A DNA stretch of 64,000 nucleotides from Amblyornis subalaris (taxonomy: Eukaryota; Chordata; Aves; Passeriformes; Ptilonorhynchidae): NCBI GenBank assembly GCA_018881555.1, contig JACAXG010000124.1:558001-622000 (forward strand), read 5' to 3'. A model generated the notes under the pieces. The model was not told the origin of the DNA and did no database searches. It was given only the letters and a program-made list of their open reading frames with translations. The number at the start of each line of letters is the position of its first letter. The first letter of the stretch is position 1. Below are positions 13,401 through 23,831 of the stretch, piece after piece. The translations under genes and the position numbers were made by a program.

Positions 13401-14485
13401 CATCCTCTGCATTTGCAATCAAGCAGCTCCTCAGCCCTCATGCTTTGCCTTTTCATGTAGCCGAGCCCTGTCACGCAGTAACTGGGGAAAATCCAGCTTT
13501 CCAGCTTAATCTATAATTGGCACAGGGCCTGAATGATTGCCTGATAGAGCCATTGGCCTGGGACCATCTATAGNACAAAGGCCCTTTTGATGCCATTAAT
13601 GCTTTCCAGCCTGGCAGCATTGCTCAATTACTCGCTGTCTGGCTGGGGTCCGTCAGCTGGCGCTGTGCTGTCACTGCGCCATTAGCCTTGAGGGGACAAC
13701 ATGTACTCCACCCAAAGACGAAATGCCACGGTTCAGGGCTGGGCTCTGGCTTGAACTATACCTCCAAGTAGAGGAGAAAGAGCTGGGCACTTGCTGGCCC
13801 ATGTTAGAGATGGTGCCAGTTCACCTANACCCTGGCAAGGCTGGGGAATATAAGAGACAGTGACGCCTGACATTTTCCTTTGCTGTTGGTTATCAGTCCA
13901 GCAGAGCCCCAGTTTCCCCTGAAGCCAAAAGTTAGCTCTGGGAAGACAGAGGTGGAAGAATGCAGTGCCATGACATATCCTCCTGTCCCTTATCTTCCCC
14001 TCCGGTTCTTAATTTTNGGGAAGTTTCCAGAAATCATAGCGACGCATCCTCACTTCTCACCCATCTCCTGTTCACCAGAAAGCCTGCAAGTGCCCAACAA
14101 ATCTTTTCACTACTGTTTGCCCAGCAGGGCTTGCATAGCCCTGAGGTGGAAGGTCATCTTCCTCTCCGGGGGTCTGCTAAAGGGCTGTGTCCCCAGCATG
14201 GTGGCTGACACTATCAGCTTTTAATTCCTGCCCTGGTAACACGACATGAATCAAGTGGCACAAACGATCATCTCCAGCTAGCACTGATGCCTGTCGCACC
14301 GGTCACATCAAGCTACTACAGCTTGTCACTAGACTCTCTGTTTATTTAGACCAGAAGTTACAAGCCCAGCCCAGCGTCAANCCGTGCAATTCGAAATATG
14401 AAAATAAAATACTTGATATTTTCATTAATACTGCTGGTTTCTACTGGCGTATGCAGAACTCACGGAGGAGACAAATTCCACAGGA

Positions 14486-14491
14486 TATAAA
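14486..14491 (+). promoter_or_regulatory. TATAAA next to the CpG-rich patch
   Basis: A perfect TATAAA in GGATATAAAGC lies about 50 bases left of where CpG density rises on the plus strand. A start site would fall near 14515, producing a transcript antisense to GALNTL6. TATAAA is common by chance in AT-rich DNA, so position is the only support. Confidence 0.2.
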
Positions 14492-14619
14492 GCAGGAACA
14501 GGAGCTCTCCGAGGCTGGCCAAGTGCCTGACGCCCCAACAACCAAGTGTTACCCGCAGCGCAGGGCTGGCTGCGAGGCTGGCAGGCCGATCCGCGGCCGG
14601 GTGCGTTCGCTGGGCCGCG

Positions 14620-14633
14620 CTGCCCCCTGCTGC
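14620..14633 (-). promoter_or_regulatory. Candidate CTCF-binding motif
   Basis: The minus strand reads GCAGCAGGGGGCAG, which matches the vertebrate CTCF core consensus CCASYAGRKGGCRS at 13 of 14 positions; the first base is G instead of C. It lies in CpG-rich DNA, a typical setting. Motif match only. Confidence 0.45.
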
Positions 14634-14640
14634 CCGCCCG

Positions 14641-14812
14641 CCGCGCCGCACCGCACCGCACCGCACCGCACCGCACCCGCACCGCACCCGCACCGCACCC
14701 GCACTGCACAGCACCGCACAGCATCCGCACCGCACCCACACCGCACCGCACGCGCACCGCACNCGCACCGCACNNNNNCCGCACCNNNNCCGCACCGCAC
14801 CGCGCGTTCCGC
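14641..14812. repeat. CCGCA pentanucleotide array with variants
   Basis: Roughly 170 bases of CCGCA units with interspersed CCCGCA hexamers and decayed units (CTGCA, CAGCA). Three ambiguous patches (14763, 14774-14778 and 14786-14789) fall within it, consistent with difficult sequencing or length variation. On the GALNTL6 sense strand the units read TGCGG. The array has no stop codons in most frames, which explains the cluster of overlapping long open frames here. Confidence 0.9.
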
Positions 14813-15144
14813 TCCCTCAGCCGCACCGGGCACTCCCCTCCCGCAGCCGCGCCGCCCGAACTGCTCCCGGGCAGCTCTCCACGCTCTCCGCCAGTGCGAG
14901 GGTATGCGCTGTTCCCCACCAGCCCGGCAGAAACAACGCTTGCTGTCCCTGGGGCACAAGTCACCGAAGTGCTCGAGGCTTCCTAGCTATGGGTCTGGGA
15001 TCTGAGGAGCTNGCTGGTTGAACTCCTTCGCGCTAGGATTGATTCTAATGAAGCCACTTTCTCGTCCTTAGTACGAATAAGACCTTTTACACCCAGTCTG
15101 ATCCCAAACGCTGCAGCGCCCTGAAGTATGCTCAAACACAGATT

Positions 15145-15325
15145 CCTCCCTAACATCCTTCTCCCTTTGTGTCCTTTTCCCTTTGTCCAAGTCTTTACTC
15201 TTTCAAACGATATTTCAAGTCTCCCTTTTGTCTGCTGTTTTTCTTCTCTCACTTTTTCATCCAACTTTCTTCCCTCCTTTCTCATCTCTGCCAGTCTTAG
15301 CACTCCCTCCCTCCCTTCTTGAGGA
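15145..15325. repeat. Polypyrimidine-rich stretch on the plus strand
   Basis: About 180 bases of C/T-rich plus-strand sequence, including CCCTCCCTCCCTTC near its end. It is purine-rich in the GALNTL6 transcript sense. The asymmetry explains the open frames seen on both strands. It is imperfect, not a clean microsatellite. Confidence 0.6.
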
Positions 15326-16467
15326 GGCTTTGGAGCATTTCAGGTTTCAGATTTTAAAACCACAGAACACTGTGATGGTTTAGTCTGGACCATACAACTT
15401 CCTTCAATTAAATGCTTGAATTACCGGATGTCTTTCAGAAACAAACCAGAATTATCTAGTCTGGGCACCCTATCGCTATGCAGTATCTTTGGTAACTATC
15501 TGAAGAAGTCTTCTTTCAGCAGCTTCCTTTTTTTGCCATGTTGGCACTTACCTAAATTGAGATCATCCTTCAGCTTCTCCGTTTCATGCACTTGCACCTC
15601 TCCTCCTGCATTTCTCAGTACCCTTAGAACATGATTTCTTGACCTCAGCACTTCAAATACCCTTCAGGACTCCTCTTTCCTGAGCTTTTAAGTTTTTACA
15701 AAGTGCCATGTGTGACTGCCAGGTCAATTTTTCTCCTCGGCATTAGTAATCTTTTACTAATCTGGGACCTTCTCCTGTGAAAGACGCACTCACTAAATTT
15801 GCTAATAAATGGTTAGGTTGTACTTGTCATCTAGATTCTCTTTGCTCACATTAGCCAGACCCATAGCCTGTGGGTCATGATCCCTTTCCTATGGCACTCA
15901 CAGTGAGTAAAAATCAGAACTCTTTTCCTCCATCCTCCTGAGAGCTAATATTTTTCTTCCTAACCAACCTATACGAAAGCTTTTTTTGAGTCTTTATAAT
16001 TCTTTGTCTTCTGAAATGCTTTTTTTGCTTGCTTTTACCCATTTATCTCACTTATACCTCATATTTGTTTAAAATATAACTGCTTACTGCGATGAAAGCG
16101 TAAAAACAGACAATGACTAGAGCTTTAGAAGCCCAGGTACTATACTGAAAATATTTTCAGGTAACTTAACCAAAATCAGCATATTTTCATGACACAGTGG
16201 GGGACAACGGAGCATCAAAAAGCTCTGTGGGGACTGCAATTCCTTTTGGAGATGAAGGCAGCCAAAGTGGCTGTTGGAATTTCTGCGGTTATGTTAAGGA
16301 GTACTTTGTAAAAGCCATTAAAGCCATTGAGGTCAGTAATAATCCACAAATTATTTCTACACTCTGTTTTACCTTAGGAAAAGGACAAGCACTCAGAAAA
16401 ATGTTTAAAAACTGCAAAAGAGAAGCAACAATTGTAAACTGATTTTTTCTTTCCGTCATTAAAATAC

Positions 16468-16584
16468 CTGTTCATGTGACCACGTTCGTTCTGAGCCGTC
16501 CTTCACACAGATGTCCAGCCTCAGCTCAGTCCCCGTGGCTCCATGTTTACTGTCCACACAGAGGTTGGCAGCCACACTTCGAAT
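16468..16584 (-). CDS. GALNTL6: GALNTL6 exon: lectin domain alpha repeat
   Basis: This phase-0 exon has 39 codons: [18 protein letters not shown], then [21 protein letters not shown]. It opens the C-terminal ricin B-type (beta-trefoil) lectin domain, which in this family binds GalNAc already present on the substrate and steers further glycosylation. The CVD of the alpha-repeat CLD-type motif and the second cysteine (DICV) are present. The QxW element of this repeat is degenerate (TWSHEQ), as is usual for the clade. The acceptor is TTTTGCAG. The donor CAG/GTATTT is weak after the first three intron bases. The length is in frame for skipping. Confidence 0.94.
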
Positions 16585-19500
16585 CTGCAAAATCAAGCAG
16601 CAACATTTCACATTAAACTGGGCTGCAGAATAGAGCTTCCAGCAGGGGGTTAGGAGTTCAGCTCTGAAGGGCTTGACATTGACCATCAGTTATGTAAAAC
16701 TGATAGGAATTACTTTTTATGGGGTAGAGAGCCATGTCTTGGAATGAACTAGGAGCAGCTTCAGAAGCAGCAAAGTTTGAAATATTCTGCTTAACAAATG
16801 AAAGATAGGTCTTATGAAATATCTTCATGCAAAAAAACCAAGAGGAAAAAAGTCTGAGAAGTTCAGAGCTGGTCTGACTGCTTCTTTCACCCTATGGGAG
16901 CAAGAGAGATCAACAGTATTAGAAGGAACTGATTTCTGTATGTGTCTCTCCCAGGCATTGGAGGAGTCTGTATTAAAAACTCGGGCACACCCTGTTTCAA
17001 TCCTTGCTCTTACCTTGACACAATAACACCATTGTAGATAAGGTCACACATTACTTCCTGAAGTGCATAAAATTAAAAAGTATTTAACAAATCTGTACTG
17101 AAACTTATGCTTACCCATGCTGGTTCCTTCTGCATGCTTGCTGCAAACANTGCAGTGTAACTTATTCTTAAAAGGAAAATCTTATTCTTGAGGTTGAAGC
17201 AACTGAGTAATAATTAATCTGTGACTATCAACCATACCAGTTACGTACTACTGCCCCCACAAATATCTTCTTTGAAACTGGGTTAAAAAGTAGATTTGCC
17301 CACTGCCACAAAAAAGAGCAAAATCCTAATTTTATTTTGCAAATAAATGCACATTTCTCCTTGAGTACCTTAGCTGGGCTAGTTAAAAATCCTTTAGACA
17401 CCTCCATAATGAAAAGGATTTCTTAAAAATACTTACCCTGTCAATGAGATAAACGGAAACTGAGTAATTGAAGTGCACGTACCTGCATGGAAACATGCAC
17501 AAATTCTATATGTATAATATACAGAAAGCAGGTGCATGTTTTGAAATTATGGATGCTACTTTGATCCTTATTTAAAAAAAAAGCTAGATACTGAATGGAG
17601 ATACAATTGANTAGTCATTTGTGTTTTTTCATGAAAAATACTTTAGAAGTCACCATTGTTGCCATAATATTCTAGACAAATGTACACATTGCCACTGCAT
17701 ACCTCAAACACATCCTAAAGATGGAAAATTTCTCAGATTGCACAAAACATTGCAAGGAGGAGAAATCCTCCTGCATACAAGACACATGCCAGAGCTATTC
17801 TGCTCTTTTTCTGATTCTGAAGGAGTGGGATCGAGTCTATTAACCATGATCAAGAAAGATTTACACAGATGGGAAAGCACCAGGTAGCGGAGAAAATGTA
17901 AAAACTGTCACCTTCAGGAAAGGTTTTAGGAGGTGCATTTATTTAGCCTAGAAAAAGAACAGACTGGGCAAAAGATGGGGAAACGTGAGTTTGAGCAAAC
18001 TCCTCCAGGAACCTTTGATCCTTCACCAGAGCTCAGAGAAGCATCTTTCTAAATCTTCGACAAACCCAGTCCTAGGATATTTTTTCTTTCTTCAATACAA
18101 TTACAACTGCCAAAGATGAGGTAAAACACTAGCTCTTCATACACAACCAGATGCAGAAACCCAGNAGTGGGCAGCCCCACAATAAAAACGATGAAAGGTA
18201 ATTAGTTCTCAGCAATCTTCATTTTCATATCACCTAGCAAAAGAGGCAGGAAAGAATAATGAGGGGAACAGAATTTAATGTCATATTTTTAAAGTTTCAT
18301 GTGAAATACCCTCTCCAAGTATAATTTTTTTTGGGAGAATGTTCAATGATTTCTCAATGCACTTAAATTTCCATTGTATAGATAAAGATTTCTGGTCTAA
18401 TAGAAAATTAAATGATACATCAGTTCAGTTCTTAGAGTACGCAAGTTAATTAAAATGGAACTGCTAACAATTGCCATTAATAATTGGGTATATTTATGTG
18501 ATTCAGAATTGTACAATGACAGTGAATACACTCTACATCCAATTAATGCTTATTGCGTTAAAAGGCTTTCATAATTTTGTCTCGATGGCATTGCTCCATC
18601 CCAGTCTCACTCATTTGGACTGTGCGCTAAATGTGTTCAGTCCATTTCCGGAAAAGGCTTGAGCTGAAGCTACATTTAGTTCCTTCACTGCTGGAATCTG
18701 TCTCATGTTCTTTATTTCCTCTCCTCTTCCCTCTGCTCCTGGAAGGTTTGCTTGAGTTAATTTTTCCTGTGGTTACAGCTTACACGTTAGCTCATCCTTT
18801 TTTTGTTTCATCCTTTCAGCTGCAGAGGGGTCGCGCTTTGATTTTTGTTTTCTTTTTGCAATAAGGCATTTCAGTCAAGTCTGTGCTTTTGTTCTCTGGC
18901 GCTTCTGTGTGGCCTTGGCAGTTGCTAGAAACTGAACTGAGCCATCATGCCAGAGCCAGAGCACGGGGAATGTTCTGCCAGACATCAGCACCACACAGCC
19001 TGAAAATCCCCTAAGATGCTTCCACAGACAAAAGAAGGAAAGCAGAAGCACAGGGGCTTTTTTTTCTCATTTATACACCAATATGCATTTGAACTGCCTT
19101 GTCACTAGTCACACAGCACAACGGATTTAGGATTTTTTGAGGTTATGAGTTACAACTAGAAAACAAACAGGTAGTGACCTTAACACATTTCCAACATTCA
19201 TATTTGTGCAATTTTAGAGATGGGGGATGAATAGGAGACAGATTTTATCAGCCATGCCGGTAGAGCGTTGAGTTGCTACATAGTAAGCTTATTTTCTCAA
19301 CATTNAATGGCAATATTTGTACACACTGATAAGCATACAGGAAAAGCATGCTTCTAAGGACTTTGATGTATGGACTGACAAGGATGGTTAATGGTGATAT
19401 TAAAGGCTGTTTCAGAATTAAACATATTCTGACAACAGCACAGGACACTATCAGTAAGTCATTATACATACTTAGTTCTTGAAATGCCATCCTAACTCAC

Positions 19501-22500
19501 TTTGGGACTCCAGGCACTGTAGTCCTTACAGAGCAGATGAGGTGTAGAAGCATAGAGAATACAGCTTCCCAGGGCCCAGCAGTTATATTGACCAATATTC
19601 TTTGATAATTCTAAAACTCTAGAACTTTTCACAGGCAAATGAGTTCCTGCAAGACTTGCTGTTGAGGTAGTGGGTGATGTCCTGGCTCCTGCAGCCTTGC
19701 CCTGCCTGTACTGGAGCCAGGCTGTCACNCAGGTACCCTTCAGCCTTCCTGGGGCCAGAGAGGGGTGAACTGGAGAGGGAGAGGCAAACTCCCAGGGGTT
19801 CTGGGAGCTGCCGTGCATGTTCATCACGACATGAAACTGTCCATGCTGAAAGCAAAATGCAGGGAGATGCAGCAATCTAAAGACAACTGCATGTTCAATA
19901 TGGTCATCTGTGAATGATGAGTGTGGAGATGGTGTTGGGACAACCCTTAGGGTGCCCCAATACAGCAACAAGAGAGGCACCTTGGTGCTATCAGTTTATA
20001 TAATACTTTCTGTACATCTGATTTAATGCCTTAAATAAGAAANCATCTGTAACTCTTAGAAGACATTAGTGATATTCATTCATGTGACTTTTTTTGTTTG
20101 AGCAGCACTTAGAGCCAGTTTTAGTTCACTGCTTACATTCTCAGATAACCCTAGGGCCATCGATGTCTATGGATCAAATACGGACAAATGAGCCACCTCT
20201 CCTGTCAACTGATACATAGTAATTTTAGAAGTATTTATCCTTTGTGTGAGCCATAAAAAAGGAAAAGTCAAAGGTAAAGAAGTCAAGCACTGCCAAAGAC
20301 CTCACTGAAGAAACAAGGGACTCTTATTCAGTGTGACACTGATCCCGATAAAAGAATTTGAACAGTCCAGCTGTGCAGCACTCAGTCTGTGCAGGGTGGG
20401 GTTATATTGCTTTTGTACAACAGATGTGTGACACTTGCTGAGCTCAGATTGACTCATTAAGGGTATGAGGATGACACACTTTAAAAAAAAGAAAATAATT
20501 GAAAAAGAAGTTAGTGAGTTCTTAGGCTTTCATCTTTTTTCAAATGTGCTACTTGACTTTATGTGTGACATTTTCATGTCAGTGCTGTAAAACAGTTCTG
20601 TAAAATCCATGAGTTTGGGGCCGAGAAAGGAGTACTTTCAGGTCCTACAGCTTAGCACTGCTGCAGTGACTGAGAGGCTTCCTCATTAAATCACTCAAGT
20701 TCATGTAACACCAAGTGAAACCAAGCTTAAATAACCCTTTTGACTAAGTAAAACAACTTTTTTTGTAACGCCTTGACTATAGGACTCATGAAATCNAAAA
20801 TAAATAACAATGTCTGACATTATATGATTGATTTACTGTAAGGTGTGTTTTCAACATACTGGAAGCTGTGATATCTGCACAATATATTAATGCTGGATCA
20901 CAGCTTGTAGATTCATGAGTACTTCTTAAGAAAACACTTGGTGTCCAATTCACACCTATTGTTTTAGGTAGTAGGATTTCAAATACACATTACAAATAAA
21001 TTATTCTGTTTTAGAAAGAGCATGGGATGGGTATTACTGTTTTCAACTGGTACCATACTTCCCAATATATTCAAAAGAATAAGAACAAAACCTAATTGAA
21101 AACTTTCCTCTTTTCCACAGTGGGAAAGAGTACAGTTACCTCACTCAAACACAGAACTGACAGTCTCACTAACCTTAATCTGTCTGGATTTGCTGTTACA
21201 TTGCTTTACTGCACATATTTCAGATTTTACAAGGCAGAACAGATTATCAAGGGAATGTATGCCCTGCCAGCTACAAGGACAAAAGGCACAAACACACAGA
21301 ATAGATAAGGTCATGACAAGTGTAGCAAAAAAGATTGCTTTTTGTTTTCCAAATGTCCTTCTTTTCCATCATAAACAGATTTTGTCAAGAAATATNAGAG
21401 TCAGATTTTAAATAAATGTGTTTGCAAAAAAAGAGGAGTTGAGCAGAGGCTGTTTATGAGATGTCTGCTTTCACACCACATGCTTTTAGCAGCTAGAGAT
21501 CAAAATACTGGAGCCAAAATTGTCTGAGTACCTCATTGTTTACTCTTTCTCAGACTGGCATAGGCAAGCAGATGTAAAGTATTTCCAAATGGAAGCAGAG
21601 AGGGTACTAAATGACAGTATTGGCACAGACTTTTGGTGTGTATAATCAGCAGGGTTTCTAGAGCTGCTTGATTCTTACAAAGCAGTAACATTACAGTCTG
21701 CTTCCCTCTTTCAGCTTCTGACAACCATTGACCTTCAAGTTTTTTCAAGTTCCTCATAAGTGCCAACAAATTAATTAAAACTGCACAGGAATGTTACAGT
21801 CTCAGGAAAAACTAGAGTAGTAGGGCTGAAAGTTTTCTTATTCTTTTCAAGAAAGTATGTTTTAGAGGAAAAAGAAAGTCTTTGGTCTTCATGTCCTTCC
21901 TAAGAACCTAATAAGTGCTTTTAAGGCACAGATTTGACACCACCAATATGATCTTTGATTTACTTTTAAAAATACTTGGTTTTATGCAAAGGTTATATTA
22001 ATATTGCTGTGAAAAGAACGAATACCTGAATCACAAGCTCCTCCTGTTAGACCCTCTAGATTGAGTTAAGGATTGTCCAGCGGAGCAGAAAAATGAGACA
22101 CCTCCTGATCACAGTCCTCCAGGGGTGCACATGTACACATGTGGAAGATGGTGAAGGAAGACCACAGTAGCAGCCACAGAAACCTGATCCAGCCTGACTT
22201 CTACTGATAAGTTCCTTACCTCTTGGTACACATGAATCTCATAAAGTGTGGGAAGCAGCACCAAAAAGAAGAAACTTTAACTAGAAGGAATTAATTACTG
22301 CCAAGAAGTAGCAAACAGTAAGACACATATAAATTGGAGTTCTTTTGAACATCTGTAACTGATAGAAAGAAGAATTAAGGATTGCTAGTACCACAGAAGG
22401 TTATTGTAAAAATCTTACTATGAGGTAATTTGCTTTCGTAAAAGGAAATTCTGGAGAATAGTAGAGGCACCTATCCCTAGAAGTCTGTGGTCCAGTCTTA

Positions 22501-23609
22501 ACTACTGGGAATATGCAGTGTGGTGTCTGATCTTACCAAATATTTTGGTCAAAGTTTCAACTTCATCCTTTAGTTTCAAATATGAAAGTTAGTTGTCTGA
22601 GAGCCTCAAGAAGATCTCCTGAAAATCAGAGAGCACTAGAACTCACAGTACAGATATTCCTACATTTTTCAAAAAAGTAGCACAATACACTGGAAGAGTG
22701 AAGCCTTCTTTATAGGTCTCAATGAACTGAGAGGAAAAAGCCCTCTGCACGCCATCTTTCCATGGAGTGAAGCTGCTGTAGTTCTTGGGGGTAAAGGCCA
22801 CAGCAATTTTTCAGTGCAACTAAAGAAGTAATTTCCTTTCCCTGCACTCCTCGTGTTCTCATTTCTTCTGCTCAAAACAAACTGTCAAAGCAAGGTGTGC
22901 TGCAGCTCTGCTCTTCAGAAAGGTCTGAATGCAGNGCATCTTTGATCACAAGTGGAGATTTCCAGCTGGCTGTTTGCTCACCCCCTGCTCTGGAGTGATG
23001 CACAGATATTGGCTTCTCTTTTGTGGTCCCTCCCTCCCCTCATCCATCAATAGAGAAATTGCATTTGTCTGCTACTGGTACTCAGTGATGAGAGCAGCTA
23101 CAGAATGCAGACAACAGCTGAGCAAAATCAGTCTTTTTAAAAGGAAAGTATCCAGGCCTCATTTGTCACATTTGGACATGTGAGCAAAACAGAACAAACC
23201 TTACTCCACCTGCACACAATTGTCCTTGAAGGACAGGAGGAGGTATACAAGTAGATATGCAAAACACCCCAAGCATTGACTTTAGACCTCCTTTTTACTA
23301 AGGTGATTCTCTAAATCAAAAATCTTGTGACATGCAATAATAAGAGCTACATCCTCTTTTTCTCATTCTTGTCCTCATTGTGCACACATCTTATGCCCTG
23401 TACACACAAAGTTGTAATGAGTTACAAAAGCGACAACGATAGTTCTAAGANGTGACAGTTTCTCATTTTAATGGATAGTTCAGGGATTGTTTCAACCACT
23501 GTGAACCTCCTTAATAACACTGCTTATCACCGGGTTTACTCTAATTTCATAATTTTAATTTCCCACAATGTAAAATGTTAGACTCATTTAAATTTGATCA
23601 ATTCCTCAC
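16585..23609 (-). other. GALNTL6 intron, 7.0 kb
   Basis: The intron has a GTGAGG donor on the right and a TTTTGCAG acceptor on the left of the minus-strand transcript. It is AT-rich throughout, with a slightly GC-richer piece around 19660-19830 that I could not assign. No transposon, RNA gene or further exon was recognised. Confidence 0.8.
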
Positions 23610-23831
23610 CTCCCCCCAGGCAGCAGGCGGAGGCTCCACAGGAGGGTAATATTTGGGGACATCCCAAGCCACTGCAGCCATGAACCACTTGAAATCTTTA
23701 CACTTAAGGTGCTTGCGCAGCTCCTTCTGGGCAGAGATGTCACCGGTNGAGAGATGTCTGTACTCAGGCCGTCGCTGGTAAATGTACTCTGCAAACTCAT
23801 CCATCCATGTCTCCGCCACACGCTTCAGGTT
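23610..23831 (-). CDS. GALNTL6: GALNTL6 exon: end of catalytic domain and linker to lectin domain
   Basis: This is the largest visible exon, with 74 codons in phase 0. It begins [20 protein letters not shown], continues through RPEYRHL and [16 protein letters not shown], and ends [12 protein letters not shown]. It covers the last helix of the catalytic domain and the proline-rich linker leading to the ricin-type lectin domain. [20 protein letters not shown] is closer to what I recall of GALNTL6 than of GALNT10, and is the main basis for the paralog call. One ambiguous base (23748) sits at the third position of a TCN codon, so the residue is Ser whatever the base. The acceptor is GCACAG and the donor GAG/GTGAGG. 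The frame is also open for 34 codons upstream of the acceptor and includes an ATG, but that stretch looks like intron. Confidence 0.96.
23748..23748. other. Ambiguous base at a four-fold degenerate codon position
   Basis: The single n lies in the third position of a TCN serine codon of the GALNTL6 linker exon, so the protein is unaffected. It is the only ambiguous base in the 883 coding bases. Confidence 0.9.

Larger units (their letters stand above)
14530..14975. promoter_or_regulatory. Intronic CpG-rich patch (CpG-island-like)
   Basis: About 450 bases are strikingly GC-rich and dense in CpG against AT-rich surroundings. Features inside include a CGCGGCCGGG-type segment near 14591, a CTCF-like motif at 14620-14633 and a CCGCA array at 14641-14812. 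A TATAAA lies just upstream on the plus strand at 14486-14491. It could be a CpG-island promoter or insulator, or simply an expanded GC-rich minisatellite with flanking composition. Long open frames on both strands arise from the repeat composition and are not credible genes. Confidence 0.6.
10449..16467 (-). other. GALNTL6 intron, 6.0 kb, containing a CpG-rich patch
   Basis: The minus-strand borders are GTATTT (donor, right) and CTAG (acceptor, left). Most of it is ordinary AT-rich intron. The GC-rich block at about 14530-14970 and the pyrimidine-rich stretch at about 15145-15325 stand out and are listed separately. I see no transposon here. Confidence 0.8.

Noticed and set aside
14425..15005. 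Overlapping open frames of 107-184 codons on both strands
   Set aside because: They arise because the CCGCA array has no stop codons in most frames. The translations are His/Arg/Pro or Gly/Ala/Val/Arg low complexity with ambiguous bases and no family resemblance.
19492..19980. 162-codon minus-strand open frame in a slightly GC-richer intron segment
   Set aside because: No recognisable domain, an ambiguous base inside, no splice context and no similarity to any family I know. It is probably a chance frame.
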